Shown piece after piece: positions 1 to 7,333 of a stretch of 36,889 nucleotides of DNA. The stretch comes from Rhodococcus yananensis (GTDB taxonomy: Bacteria; Actinomycetota; Actinomycetes; Mycobacteriales; Mycobacteriaceae), in the NCBI RefSeq assembly GCF_020515525.1, contig NZ_JAIYEP010000045.1:1-36889 (forward strand), written 5' to 3'. The stretch's first letter is position 1. Each line of letters opens with the position of its first letter. The position numbers and the translations under genes were made by a program. The notes beneath the pieces were generated by a model. That model worked only from the letters and a program-made list of their open reading frames with translations. It was not told the DNA's origin and ran no database searches.

Positions 1-34
1 CGCGTTTCTGGTAGCTGGAGCCACCAGAAACGCG
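1..34. terminator. Inverted repeat, likely bidirectional terminator
   Basis: Perfect 12-nt arms (CGCGTTTCTGGT at 1-12, ACCAGAAACGCG at 23-34) enclose a 10-nt loop. It lies just past the stop codon of the leftward gene ending at 77, so it probably ends that transcript. It touches the window edge, so it may be longer and may also serve a gene to the left. Confidence 0.6.
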
Positions 35-76
35 CACGGGTGGGGTGAGCGGCAGCGGCGCAGAACCGCGCCGGCG

Positions 77-562
77 TCAGCGCGACGCGCGCGCCAGCAA
101 CGCGCGGGCCTCCTCGCTCCCGTCGAGGACGCGCGCGGTGCGCCGCGCGATCTTCCAGGTTCCGTCGACCCGGCGCATGTCGAACCGGTTTGCGGTCACC
201 CGCCACACCCGGAACGAATCGGAGTCCGGGTTGCGGCGCAGCAGCAGCGAATGGCACGTCGCGACAGCGGTGTCGCCGTCGACCCGGATGTGCACCGGAT
301 CCATCAGGTGCCCACAGCCTTCGGTGATGTAGTCCTGGTGGGGGCGGGTGCGCACCATCTCGGTGATCGCGTCGTTCCCCTCCATCACACGGATGTCGAT
401 GTCGTAGACGGCGTCCTCCGTCCACAGTGCACCGACGGCGTCGGCGTCGCCGGCATCGACCGCCGGTCCGTAGGCCGACAGCGTCTCCTGGATCGCAGCC
501 TTGTCCTCGAGCAGTCGGATGCGCTCGACAAGAGCGTCGATCCGGGCGTCCGCATCGGCCAT
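77..562 (-). CDS. SnoaL/NTF2-like family protein
   Basis: A protein of about 161 residues of the nuclear transport factor 2 / SnoaL-like fold. This cone-shaped fold serves ketosteroid isomerases, polyketide cyclases, small dehydratases and ring-hydroxylase beta subunits. Visible hallmarks are the N-terminal helix with ALVERIRLLEDKAAIQETLSAY, the GDADAVGALWTEDAVYD segment, and a C-terminal strand with TWKIARRTARVLDG. The start at 562 (MADADARID) is preferred; an in-frame ATG at 589 adds nine residues that do not look like part of the fold. It is divergent from the HsaA-like hydroxylase, sharing a 243-bp promoter region with an IclR-type dyad at 655-669. Next to steroid-type enzymes a role as isomerase or dehydratase of a ring intermediate is plausible, but the reaction cannot be read from the sequence. 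Confidence 0.85.
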   Translation of the reverse strand: MADADARIDALVERIRLLEDKAAIQETLSAYGPAVDAGDADAVGALWTEDAVYDIDIRVMEGNDAITEMVRTRPHQDYITEGCGHLMDPVHIRVDGDTAVATCHSLLLRRNPDSDSFRVWRVTANRFDMRRVDGTWKIARRTARVLDGSEEARALLARASR

Positions 563-654
563 CGGGAGTCCTTTCGTCGGGTACGGCACACCGCGACGAT
601 CGAGTCCGGTGCAGTCATCTGTCTACCGTCCGCGGCACGATGTCGCATCGCCGG

Positions 655-669
655 TTCCGTTCAACGGAA
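655..669. promoter_or_regulatory. Dyad in divergent promoter, IclR-type operator candidate
   Basis: A 15-bp palindrome with one central base (TTCCGTT-C-AACGGAA) lies between the divergent SnoaL-like gene (start 562) and the HsaA-like gene (start 806). The TTCCG...CGGAA form resembles dyads described for IclR-family regulators. Two IclR genes lie downstream in the same cluster, so either could act here. The assignment is inference; only the palindrome is seen. Confidence 0.4.
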
Positions 670-805
670 ACACGGCGGCGCCGCGTCGAATCGCCTGGAA
701 CCGTTCGGGACGGCACCCCGACACACGGTCCGACAGGTCCGAAGTCTCGATGCCACTCCGATTTCCGCCGGCTCCGCATGAGCCGATTCCGAGGAAGGTC
801 GCCTC

Positions 806-1978
806 ATGGGCCGTACGTTGGACAGGATCATGGAACACGCGGACGAGATCCGCGCCGAAGGCGCAACGGGTGACGAGCTCATGCGCCTGCCCGACACCTC
901 CGCCAAGCACCTGCGTGACTCGGGCGTCATCCGCATGCTCCAGCCGAAGGAGTTCGGCGGTCAGGAAGCGCATCCGCGCGAGTTCGCCGAGACCGTCATG
1001 GCCATCGGCAACCTCGATGGCGCCACCGGCTGGGTCGCCGGCATCGTCGGCGTCCACCCGTGGGAACTCGCTTTCTTCGACGAGCGTGCCCAACAGGAGA
1101 TCTGGGGTGAAGACGGTGACATGTGGATGGCCTCGCCGTACGCCCCGATGGGGGTCGCGGTGCCCGTCGACGGCGGCTACGTCCTCAACGGTCGTTGGGC
1201 GTTCTCCTCCGGAACCGACCACTGCGGCTGGATCATGATCGGCGCCGCGGTCGGCGACAAGGACGGCAACCGCACCGACCAGGTTCTGCACGTACTGCTT
1301 CCGCGGTCGGACTACGAGATCGACCCCGACAGTTGGGACGTCATCGGTCTGCGCGGCACCGGTTCGAAGGACCTGATCGTCGAGGACGCGTTCATCCCGG
1401 AGTACCGCACGATCGACGCCGACATCGTCCTCAGCGGCAACGGCTGGCGTCACGCGGGCCGCGACGAGACGCTGTACAAGTTCCCGTTCTCGTACATCTT
1501 CCCGCTGGGGATCACGTCGTCGTTGATCGGCATGACCGAGGGTGCGCTGGCCTGCCACATCGCGGCACAGAAGGAACGCGTCCAGGTCACGGGCGTCCCG
1601 ATCAAGGAGGATCCGTACGTCCTGTACGCGATCAGCGAGGCCGCCGCGGACATCGAGGCCGCCCGCGTCACGCTGCTCGAGACCGTCGACCGGTTCTGGG
1701 ACATGACGGATCGCGGTGAGGAGATCGGCTTCGAGGAACGCGCGAAGGGTCGCCGCACCCAGATCTCCTGCGCGTGGCGTGCGGTGCGCGCGATGGACGA
1801 GATCTTCGCCCGCGCAGGCGGGGCGGCCGTGCACCGCAAGACACCGATGCAGCGGTTCTGGCGCGACGCGCACGTCGGTCTCACCCACGCCATCCACGTC
1901 CCGGGCATGATCTACCACTCCGCGGCCCTCACCCAGCTCGGCGGCGACCCGCAGGGCCCCTACCGCGCAATGATCTGA
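806..1978 (+). CDS. HsaA-like flavin-dependent monooxygenase, oxygenase subunit
   Basis: A 390-residue member of the acyl-CoA-dehydrogenase-fold flavin monooxygenases. It closely resembles HsaA, which hydroxylates the phenolic A ring of 3-HSA in steroid degradation using reduced flavin from a separate reductase (HsaB). Shared segments are ATGWVAGIVGVHPWELAFFD, the WGED step, SSYAPMG-like SPYAPMGVAVPVDGGY, GLRGTGSKDLIVEDAFIP and QRFWRDAHVGLTHA. Length matches HsaA (about 394 aa). ATG 806 has a strong ribosome site (GAGGAAGG, 791-798). The HsaC-like dioxygenase follows 29 nt later, so the two are co-transcribed and should act in sequence: hydroxylation to a catechol, then ring opening. No reductase partner lies in the window, so one must be supplied elsewhere. 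The exact substrate (3-HSA, a bile-acid analogue or another phenol) is unknown. Confidence 0.87.
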   Translation: MGRTLDRIMEHADEIRAEGATGDELMRLPDTSAKHLRDSGVIRMLQPKEFGGQEAHPREFAETVMAIGNLDGATGWVAGIVGVHPWELAFFDERAQQEIWGEDGDMWMASPYAPMGVAVPVDGGYVLNGRWAFSSGTDHCGWIMIGAAVGDKDGNRTDQVLHVLLPRSDYEIDPDSWDVIGLRGTGSKDLIVEDAFIPEYRTIDADIVLSGNGWRHAGRDETLYKFPFSYIFPLGITSSLIGMTEGALACHIAAQKERVQVTGVPIKEDPYVLYAISEAAADIEAARVTLLETVDRFWDMTDRGEEIGFEERAKGRRTQISCAWRAVRAMDEIFARAGGAAVHRKTPMQRFWRDAHVGLTHAIHVPGMIYHSAALTQLGGDPQGPYRAMI

Positions 1979-2007
1979 TCCCCCTTCACCTTCGAGGAAA
2001 CATCACG

Positions 2008-2910
2008 ATGACAGAACTGAAAGGTCTCGGCTACCTCCGCGTGCGGTCGACGGACGTGCCGCGCTGGCGCGAACTGCTCGTCGACGGTCTCGGCATGGCC
2101 GTCGGTTCGGGTCCCGACCCCGACGCCCTGTACGTGCGCGTCGACGAGCGTCGCTCCCGTATCGCCGTGTTGCCCGGCGATTCCGACCGGGCGCTCGCCG
2201 TCGGCTGGGAGGTGCGCGACGAATTCGCCCTGCAGCGCGTCCGCGAGGCCGTCGAGAAGTCGGGGCGCGCGGTCGAGGTGCTGTCGCGGCAGGAGGCGTC
2301 CCGCCTCGACGCGGAGGGCGCCATCGCATTCGACGACCCGGCCGGCACGCGCCTCGAGGTGTTCCACGGACCGGTGCTCGATCACAGCCCCGTCGTCACC
2401 CCGTTCGGGGGTCGTTGGCTCACCGGCGGATTGGGGCTCGGCCACGTGGTCCTTCCCACCCCGAACTGCGACGAATCCTACGAGTTCTACACGCAGGTGC
2501 TCGGGTTTCTGCCGCGCGGCTCGATCCGGCTGGACGAGGAAGGTGTGTCCCGGGTCCGCTTCCTCGGCATCAACGAACGCCACCACAGTCTGGCGCTGTG
2601 TCCCGCCCCGCCGAATGCGGAACCGGGCATGGTGCATCTGATGACGGAGGTGGACACGCTCGACGCGGTCGGGCAGGCGCTCGATCGTGTCAACCGGATG
2701 GAGTTCTCCATCTCGTCGACGCTGGGCCGGCACACGAACGACAAGATGATCTCGTTCTACGTCCGGGCACCCGGCGGCTGGGATCTGGAATTCGGTACCG
2801 AGGGCATGCTCGTGGACGAACGGCACTACACCGCGGAGGAGATCACCGCGGACGCCTACTGGGGTCACGACCAGTCCGGCTCGGAACCGCTCGCGGCGTT
2901 CGCCGGCTGA
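2008..2910 (+). CDS. HsaC/BphC-like type I extradiol dioxygenase
   Basis: A 300-residue two-domain vicinal-oxygen-chelate dioxygenase that cleaves a catechol ring next to the hydroxyls (meta cleavage) with Fe(II). The ligands expected for the HsaC/BphC group are present: His146 in GLGHVV, His210 in MVHLM and Glu261 in DLEFG. The second-sphere histidines in RHHSLAL (about 192-193) and LGRHTND (about 242) are also kept. The sequence tracks HsaC of Mycobacterium tuberculosis over its whole length (LGYLR at the start, AYWGHD near the end). ATG 2008 follows a GAGG site at 1993-1996. It is the second gene of the HsaA-like operon and is closed by a strong terminator. It probably opens the catechol produced by the upstream hydroxylase. 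No HsaD-type C-C hydrolase lies next to it. Confidence 0.9.
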   Translation: MTELKGLGYLRVRSTDVPRWRELLVDGLGMAVGSGPDPDALYVRVDERRSRIAVLPGDSDRALAVGWEVRDEFALQRVREAVEKSGRAVEVLSRQEASRLDAEGAIAFDDPAGTRLEVFHGPVLDHSPVVTPFGGRWLTGGLGLGHVVLPTPNCDESYEFYTQVLGFLPRGSIRLDEEGVSRVRFLGINERHHSLALCPAPPNAEPGMVHLMTEVDTLDAVGQALDRVNRMEFSISSTLGRHTNDKMISFYVRAPGGWDLEFGTEGMLVDERHYTAEEITADAYWGHDQSGSEPLAAFAG

Positions 2911-2922
2911 CACCGCACCGAT

Positions 2923-2956
2923 GGGGCGCCACGACACCGGTCGTGGCGCCCCTTTT
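2923..2956 (+). terminator. Rho-independent terminator
   Basis: A 13-nt GC-rich stem (GGGGCGCCACGAC at 2923-2935, its complement at 2940-2952) with a 4-nt loop ACCG is followed by TTTT. It lies 13 nt after the stop of the extradiol dioxygenase gene and closes that operon before the IclR gene. Confidence 0.9.
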
Positions 2957-3026
2957 CGCGGTTCCGCTCCGCGGTCGCACCACTTCCGTTCGTCACCGCG
3001 CGGCGTTACATTCGACCCCATTCCCG

Positions 3027-3042
3027 TTGATCGTCTGATCAA
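3027..3042. promoter_or_regulatory. Operator copy 1: TTGATC-N4-GATCAA
   Basis: Perfect 6-nt arms around GTCT, 32 nt upstream of the GTG start of the first iclR gene. The same dyad with the same 4-nt spacer recurs at 3815-3832 and 5449-5468, so this is a repeated operator of one regulator. Confidence 0.75.
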
Positions 3043-3074
3043 TGCCGATCGGCACCATCCGAAGGGAGCCCTCC

Positions 3075-3737
3075 GTGACCGTCACCACCGAGCTGCCCAC
3101 CACCGTCATGGGCCGCGTCACCGCGCTGCTCGCGCCGTTCCGCGACGCCGAGAGCCTCACCCTCACGGAACTGGCCCGGCACACCGGTTTTCCGCGATCC
3201 TCCGCCCACCGCATGCTGCTGCAACTCGTGCAGGTCGGCTGGATCGACCGCGAGGGCACGTCGTACCGGCTCGGCGCCAAGTTCGTCGAATTGGGCGGTC
3301 TCGCGCGCTCCTACGACGGCATCCATCGCGCGGCACTGCCCGTGATGCACGGTCTGTGGCACAGCACGGGCCTGGTCGTACAACTCGCCGTTCTCGACGG
3401 CGACAGCGTGCTCTACCTGGAGAAGACCGGTGGTCGCCGCGCCGACGACGTGGCCACGCGCGTGGGCGAGCGACGACCGGTGCAGTCGACGTTCGAAGGC
3501 CGCGCGCTGTCGGCGCACCGCGGCGGCACTCCGTCACTCCACGAGGGCCACGCGCCGCTCCGCATCCGCCCCACCGGCGTCGACGAACCCGCACGATGCA
3601 TCGCCGCCGCGTTCGACAGCGGGTGCGGCGAGACGGCGGCGATCTCGGTCACCGGCATCGAGGTGTGCGAACCGCGGGACGTCGGCAGGCTCCTGCGGGA
3701 CGCCGTCGCGGTCGTCGCGATGCGCTCGCCCCGCTGA
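3075..3737 (+). CDS. IclR-family transcriptional regulator with reduced effector domain
   Basis: About 220 residues. The N-terminal winged helix-turn-helix is clear (LTLTELARHTGFPRSSAHRM, then LVQVGWIDREGTSYRLG). The C-terminal IclR effector domain begins normally (LPVMHGLWHSTGLVVQLAVLDGDSVLYLEKTG). The segment around the usual LGKA motif is then altered (TFEGRALSAHRGG) and the following helices are about 20 residues shorter than in the second IclR protein at 3880. Either the ligand pocket is modified or this paralogue is drifting. GTG 3075 is chosen because GAAGGGA (3061-3067) sits at good spacing; the ATG at 3042 overlaps the operator. The operator dyad in front suggests control by another protein or by itself. 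It probably regulates part of the steroid-type cluster. Confidence 0.85.
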   Translation: MTVTTELPTTVMGRVTALLAPFRDAESLTLTELARHTGFPRSSAHRMLLQLVQVGWIDREGTSYRLGAKFVELGGLARSYDGIHRAALPVMHGLWHSTGLVVQLAVLDGDSVLYLEKTGGRRADDVATRVGERRPVQSTFEGRALSAHRGGTPSLHEGHAPLRIRPTGVDEPARCIAAAFDSGCGETAAISVTGIEVCEPRDVGRLLRDAVAVVAMRSPR

Positions 3738-3814
3738 CCCCGAAGGCTCGACCTGCGGTTTCCGCTTCACCCCTTCACGCCGAGTGTGATCGCTGCTACA
3801 GTTCTGTCGTATTG

Positions 3815-3832
3815 ATTGATCGCTTGATCAAT
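3815..3832. promoter_or_regulatory. Operator copy 2: ATTGATC-N4-GATCAAT
   Basis: Perfect 7-nt arms around GCTT, 47 nt upstream of the GTG of the second iclR gene. A TACAGT element, a possible -10 box, lies just upstream near 3798, which would put the dyad around the transcription start. This is second of three matching sites. Confidence 0.8.
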
Positions 3833-3879
3833 GACATTCGGATCCCCGCCCCGGGCCGAATCGACCTTGTGGAGGTTTC

Positions 3880-4620
3880 GTGCGAAACAGTGGCGACTCT
3901 CCCGCGGCGGTCATCGATCGCGTCGCAGAACTGCTCGACGAGTTCCAGAACCGCCCGCGGCTGACCCTGTCCGAACTGTCGGGCCGTACCGGCCTGCCGA
4001 GATCGTCCGTCCATCGCCTGCTCGGTCAACTCGCCGACTGCGGCTGGATCCGACGCGACGGACGGGCCTACGTCCTCGGTCGCGCGGTCTTCGAATGGGG
4101 TGCACTCGCCCAGGACCGCGACGGCCTGCACCGAGCCGCGCATCCCGTGCTCACCGAATTGCATTCCGCCACCGGACTCGTCGCGCACCTCGCCGTCCTC
4201 GATGGGAATCACATCCGCTATCTCGACAAGATCGGGTGCGAGTCGATCCCCCTGCCGTCCCGGGTCGGCGGACGGATGCCGGCCCACCGCACGGCCCTCG
4301 GCAAGGCGATCCTCGCGCACACCCGCGCCTACGACGGGCGTGCGCCGTACCCCGTACCCGACCTCGACCGCGATCGTCTGCGCAGCGAGATCGCACATGC
4401 CCGTGAGCGCAGGATCGCCCAGGAGCGCGAGGAATCGGTGCGCGGAATCGCCTGCATCGCAGCACCGATCGGCGACCGACGCACGTGCGTCGGTGCGCTG
4501 TCGCTGACCGGACCGGTCGACCGGGTCGACCTCGTCCGACTCGCGACGCCGGTGCGCCATGCCGCCGGCACGATCTGGAGCATCTTCCACCGCGCCGACC
4601 GAGCACGACGCACCGGCTGA
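3880..4620 (+). CDS. IclR-family transcriptional regulator
   Basis: A 246-residue IclR regulator with full architecture. The wHTH covers about residues 27-75 (LTLSELSGRTGLPRSSVHRL, GWIRRDGRAYVLG) and the effector domain about 80-240, with the conserved TALGKAILAH stretch and GIACIAAPIGD near the C-terminus. It is clearly a paralogue of the regulator at 3075; both share the LPRSS/FPRSS recognition helix, HRAA.PV and the LAVLDG strand, so the pair looks like a tandem duplication. GTG 3880 has TGGAGG at 3870-3875. The operator dyad at 3815-3832 lies in its promoter. Likely ligands are aromatic or steroid-derived acids, as for many IclR proteins, but this is inference from the neighbourhood. Confidence 0.88.
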   Translation: MRNSGDSPAAVIDRVAELLDEFQNRPRLTLSELSGRTGLPRSSVHRLLGQLADCGWIRRDGRAYVLGRAVFEWGALAQDRDGLHRAAHPVLTELHSATGLVAHLAVLDGNHIRYLDKIGCESIPLPSRVGGRMPAHRTALGKAILAHTRAYDGRAPYPVPDLDRDRLRSEIAHARERRIAQEREESVRGIACIAAPIGDRRTCVGALSLTGPVDRVDLVRLATPVRHAAGTIWSIFHRADRARRTG

Positions 4621-4626
4621 CGACCC

Positions 4627-5415
4627 TCAGCGCACGAGCGCCTGACCACCGTCGACGGCCAGCGAATGCCCCGTGATGTACTGCGCGGCATCACTGCACA
4701 AGAACACGACGGCCGGTCCGATGTCGGTCTCGGGGTCCCCGAGTCGACGCAACGGCACGGTCGCGAGATAACCCTGCGCAGCATCGGGATCACGCGCGAA
4801 CCATTGCTCCATCGCACCGGAACCCGCCAGCGGCAGAATCGCATTGACGCGAATCCCGTCCGACGCCCACTCGCACGCCGCCGTCCGGGTCAGCACCCGA
4901 ACCGCTTCCTTCGCAGCGGCATACGCACCGGTTCCCGAAGGGTCCCAGCGGATCCCGGCCGCCGATCCGAGGTTGACGACCGATCCACCGTCCCGCAGAT
5001 GCGGATGGCACGCGCGCATCATCCGCCACGTCGCGGTCGGACCCGAGTCCAACGCGGCACGGTAGGTGTCCTCGTCGACGTCGAGCAGCAGACCGTGGGC
5101 GGCCGACATCGCGTTGTTGACGAGGACCGAGATCGACCCGAACCGGTCGACGACCGCCGGGGCGAGCCGTGCGACGGCATTCCCGTCGGACACGTCGCAC
5201 ACGAACGCCTCGGCCTCGCCGCCACGTGTCGTGATCTCGCCGGCCACGGCCTCGATCGTCGCCTCGGTGCGGCCGACGAGCGCGACGCGCGCACCGGCGG
5301 AGGCGAGCGCGAGCGCGATTCCGCGCCCGATACCCTGACCGGCACCGGTGACGATCGCGGTTCGCCCGGCGAGCGCCCCGTCGAAGACGGTCGTGACGGA
5401 CTGTCGTGTGGTCAC
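4627..5415 (-). CDS. SDR-family NAD(P)-dependent dehydrogenase
   Basis: A 262-residue classical short-chain dehydrogenase/reductase. The Rossmann cofactor motif is TGAGQGIGRG near residue 20, NNA follows at about 95, and the catalytic set is Ser in NLGSAAG with Tyr-x3-Lys in AYAAAKEA. The C-terminus has the usual ITGHSLAVDGGQ. SDRs oxidise or reduce hydroxyl/keto groups; in a steroid cluster a hydroxysteroid or side-chain oxidation is plausible. GTG 5415 is preferred because AGGAGT sits 5 nt upstream; the ATG at 5451 would start inside the operator at 5449-5468. It is divergent from the TetR gene and shares that operator. It ends 6 nt from the convergent iclR gene. Confidence 0.88.
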   Translation of the reverse strand: MTTRQSVTTVFDGALAGRTAIVTGAGQGIGRGIALALASAGARVALVGRTEATIEAVAGEITTRGGEAEAFVCDVSDGNAVARLAPAVVDRFGSISVLVNNAMSAAHGLLLDVDEDTYRAALDSGPTATWRMMRACHPHLRDGGSVVNLGSAAGIRWDPSGTGAYAAAKEAVRVLTRTAACEWASDGIRVNAILPLAGSGAMEQWFARDPDAAQGYLATVPLRRLGDPETDIGPAVVFLCSDAAQYITGHSLAVDGGQALVR

Positions 5416-5448
5416 ACGCAACTCCTGGACTCGTGGAAACTCGAAGCC

Positions 5449-5468
5449 CATTGATCGATTGATCAATG
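5449..5468. promoter_or_regulatory. Operator copy 3: CATTGATC-N4-GATCAATG
   Basis: The longest of three matching dyads, with perfect 8-nt arms around GATT. It lies in the divergent gap between the SDR gene (GTG 5415) and the tetR gene (GTG 5527). This is the classic place for a TetR autorepressor site that also controls the divergent gene. Confidence 0.85.
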
Positions 5469-5526
5469 GGTGTGGCACAATGCTCGAAGGCACGTGGCGT
5501 GCCGTCGAGCAGGGGAGGTGACCGGG

Positions 5527-6114
5527 GTGGACCCCCAGGAACGACGACGACAGATTCTCGACCGCTCGGCCGAGATCTTCGCGGAGAAGAGCATCGCCGC
5601 CACCACGATCCGGCAGATCGCCGACGCCGTGGGTGTCTACTCCGGCGCGCTCTACCACTACTTCCCGTCCAAGGACGCCATCGTCACCGAACTCATCCGC
5701 GAGTACATCGAAGACCTCACCGCACGATGCCGGGATCTGGTCGCACGGTCGCTGCCACCCATCGAACGCATGGAAGCACTCGCGACGATCGCACTGGAGA
5801 CATCCGCCGAATACCACGGCGCGACGGCCATCTGGCGGCGCGAACACCACTACATGCGCAAGCTGCTCATCGCCGCCGACATGGCCGACACCGCCGACGA
5901 GATGGAGGAGGCCTGGCGCGGCGCCATCGCCGAGGGCGTCGCCGACGGCAGCCTCCGCGACGACGTCGACCCCCACACGCTCCAGGAGATGCTCTACGAC
6001 GTCCTCTGGCACGCGTCACGCTGGTACACGGCGGGCCCGGAACACACCCACGCCGATCTCGCGGCCACGATCGTCACCGTCTTCGTCGACGGGATGCGCA
6101 ACCGCGCGCGGTGA
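5527..6114 (+). CDS. TetR-family regulator, likely local repressor
   Basis: About 195 residues. The N-terminal TetR DNA-binding domain is typical: RRRQILDRSAEIFAEKS, TIRQIADAVGVYSGALYHYF and the PSKDAIV turn. The C-terminal ligand domain resembles the KstR2-like TetR_C_33 type (RREHHYMRKLL, LWHASRWYT), seen only by eye. GTG 5527 is chosen because AGGGGAGG (5511-5518) is well placed; longer in-frame starts run back into the operator. It is the best candidate to bind the three TTGATC-N4-GATCAA dyads, giving control of itself, the SDR and both iclR genes. The operator differs from the KstR and KstR2 sites I recall, so this would be a separate regulon. Confidence 0.88.
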   Translation: MDPQERRRQILDRSAEIFAEKSIAATTIRQIADAVGVYSGALYHYFPSKDAIVTELIREYIEDLTARCRDLVARSLPPIERMEALATIALETSAEYHGATAIWRREHHYMRKLLIAADMADTADEMEEAWRGAIAEGVADGSLRDDVDPHTLQEMLYDVLWHASRWYTAGPEHTHADLAATIVTVFVDGMRNRAR

Positions 6115-6141
6115 CCCGCCCCGCCGGAACGGGTCACCGCG
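6107..6141. terminator. Bidirectional terminator hairpin
   Basis: Perfect 12-nt arms (CGCGGTGACCCG at 6107-6118, complement at 6130-6141) with an 11-nt loop lie between the convergent tetR and kshA-like genes. The left arm covers the tetR stop codon. There is no clear T run. Confidence 0.7.
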
Positions 6142-6144
6142 TGA

Positions 6145-7281
6145 TCAGTTGCCGGACGCCGCGAGATTCTCCTCGACCTCCTTGTGCCACGATTCCCGGG
6201 CCCGGGTGGTGTCGACCTCGAACTCGAAACGCTGCGTCATGTCGGGCGTGACGTCCTCGACGTCGACGTAGAACTGCTGGTACCAGCGCCGCAACTGGTA
6301 GACCGGGCCGTCCTCCTCCGTGAGCAGCGGATTCTCGATGCGGCTCTTGTGCTTCCAGATCTCGATGTCCTGCTTGAACTGCTCTTCGAGGCCATCCGTG
6401 AACAGCGTCGCCATCTCCGCGGTCTGCTCCTCCGACATGCCCTCGATCCGCTTCACGGTCGTGCCGAACTGCAGCACGAACGAGTTGTTCGTGACCGGGT
6501 AGTGGCAGTTGATGAGCTTCGACTCGACGGTCGCGCCGTCGGCAACGGTGTAGAGCGTATCGAGCATGAAGGACGGTCCGTAGTAGAACGCGTCCGAGAT
6601 CGTCTGCGCGTCCGGAATATCCATCTGCACGCCGGTCTTGATGTCGTCACGCCCGTACGAGCGCATGTGCTGACCGGCGACGTGACCGTCGAACACGTTC
6701 TTGAAGAACTCCGGCATCTGGAAGTGCACGTAGAAGAAGTGCGCCATGTCGACGACGTTGTCGACGATCTCGCGGCAGTGTGACCCCTCGACGTGGATCG
6801 ACGTCCACGTCCACTCGCTCCACTCCCCCTCGTCGTAGCCGTCGATCTCGGGGATGGTGATCTCGTCCGGCGGCGTCGTGCCCTGCGGGCAGTGCCACAC
6901 GAACAGCGCACCGAACTTCTCCATCGTCAGCCACGCCTTGGTGCGCGCCACCTTGGGTGTGCGACGGGCATAGGGGATCTCCGTACAGCGACCGTTGCCA
7001 CCCCACCGCCAGTCGTGGAACGGACACGCGATCGCGTCGCCCTTGATCTCGCCGCGCGCGAGGTTTCCGCCCATGTGCCGGCAGAAGGCATCGAGAACGT
7101 GCAGGTCGCCCTTGGTGTCGGCGAACACCACCAGGTCGGTACCGAACGCCTGGACCTGGTGCGGTTTGCCGTCGCGGAAATCCCGCGCGAGGCCGATACA
7201 GTGCCAGCCGCGGGCGAAACGTGTCGGGTTGGTGCCGGTTTCGATACTGCGGATCTCGATACGATCCTGTTCGACGGTCAT
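6145..7281 (-). CDS. kshA: 3-ketosteroid 9alpha-hydroxylase oxygenase subunit (KshA-type Rieske oxygenase)
   Basis: A 378-residue Rieske non-heme iron oxygenase. The Rieske cluster ligands are Cys67-x-His69 (FCRHMGG) and Cys86-x2-His89 (CPFHDWRWGGNG). The mononuclear iron ligands fit KshA: His181 and His186 in DMAHFFYVH and an Asp near 305 in KQDIEIW. Long stretches match KshA almost word for word (RFARGWHC, IPYARR.P, PVYQLRRWY.QFYVDVEDV.P.MT.RFEF). KshA with reductase KshB hydroxylates C9 of 3-ketosteroids, which opens ring B. Rhodococci carry several KshA paralogues with different substrates (known for the family), so the symbol marks the family rather than proven specificity. No KshB lies here. 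It is preceded by a 91-aa gene 52 nt upstream in the same operon. ATG 7281. Confidence 0.87.
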   Translation of the reverse strand: MTVEQDRIEIRSIETGTNPTRFARGWHCIGLARDFRDGKPHQVQAFGTDLVVFADTKGDLHVLDAFCRHMGGNLARGEIKGDAIACPFHDWRWGGNGRCTEIPYARRTPKVARTKAWLTMEKFGALFVWHCPQGTTPPDEITIPEIDGYDEGEWSEWTWTSIHVEGSHCREIVDNVVDMAHFFYVHFQMPEFFKNVFDGHVAGQHMRSYGRDDIKTGVQMDIPDAQTISDAFYYGPSFMLDTLYTVADGATVESKLINCHYPVTNNSFVLQFGTTVKRIEGMSEEQTAEMATLFTDGLEEQFKQDIEIWKHKSRIENPLLTEEDGPVYQLRRWYQQFYVDVEDVTPDMTQRFEFEVDTTRARESWHKEVEENLAASGN

Positions 7282-7333
7282 TGATGTCCTCCGGTGGAGT
7301 GGGCTGGGCTGGTGGGGAACAACCGAACGATCG

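Noticed and set aside
623-1918. 431-codon minus-strand frame across the HsaA-like gene
   Set aside because: Shadow frame typical of GC-rich DNA; the plus-strand product is a clear enzyme.
5416-6012. N-terminal extension of the SDR gene beyond GTG 5415
   Set aside because: It runs antisense through tetR and over the operator, and resembles no SDR.
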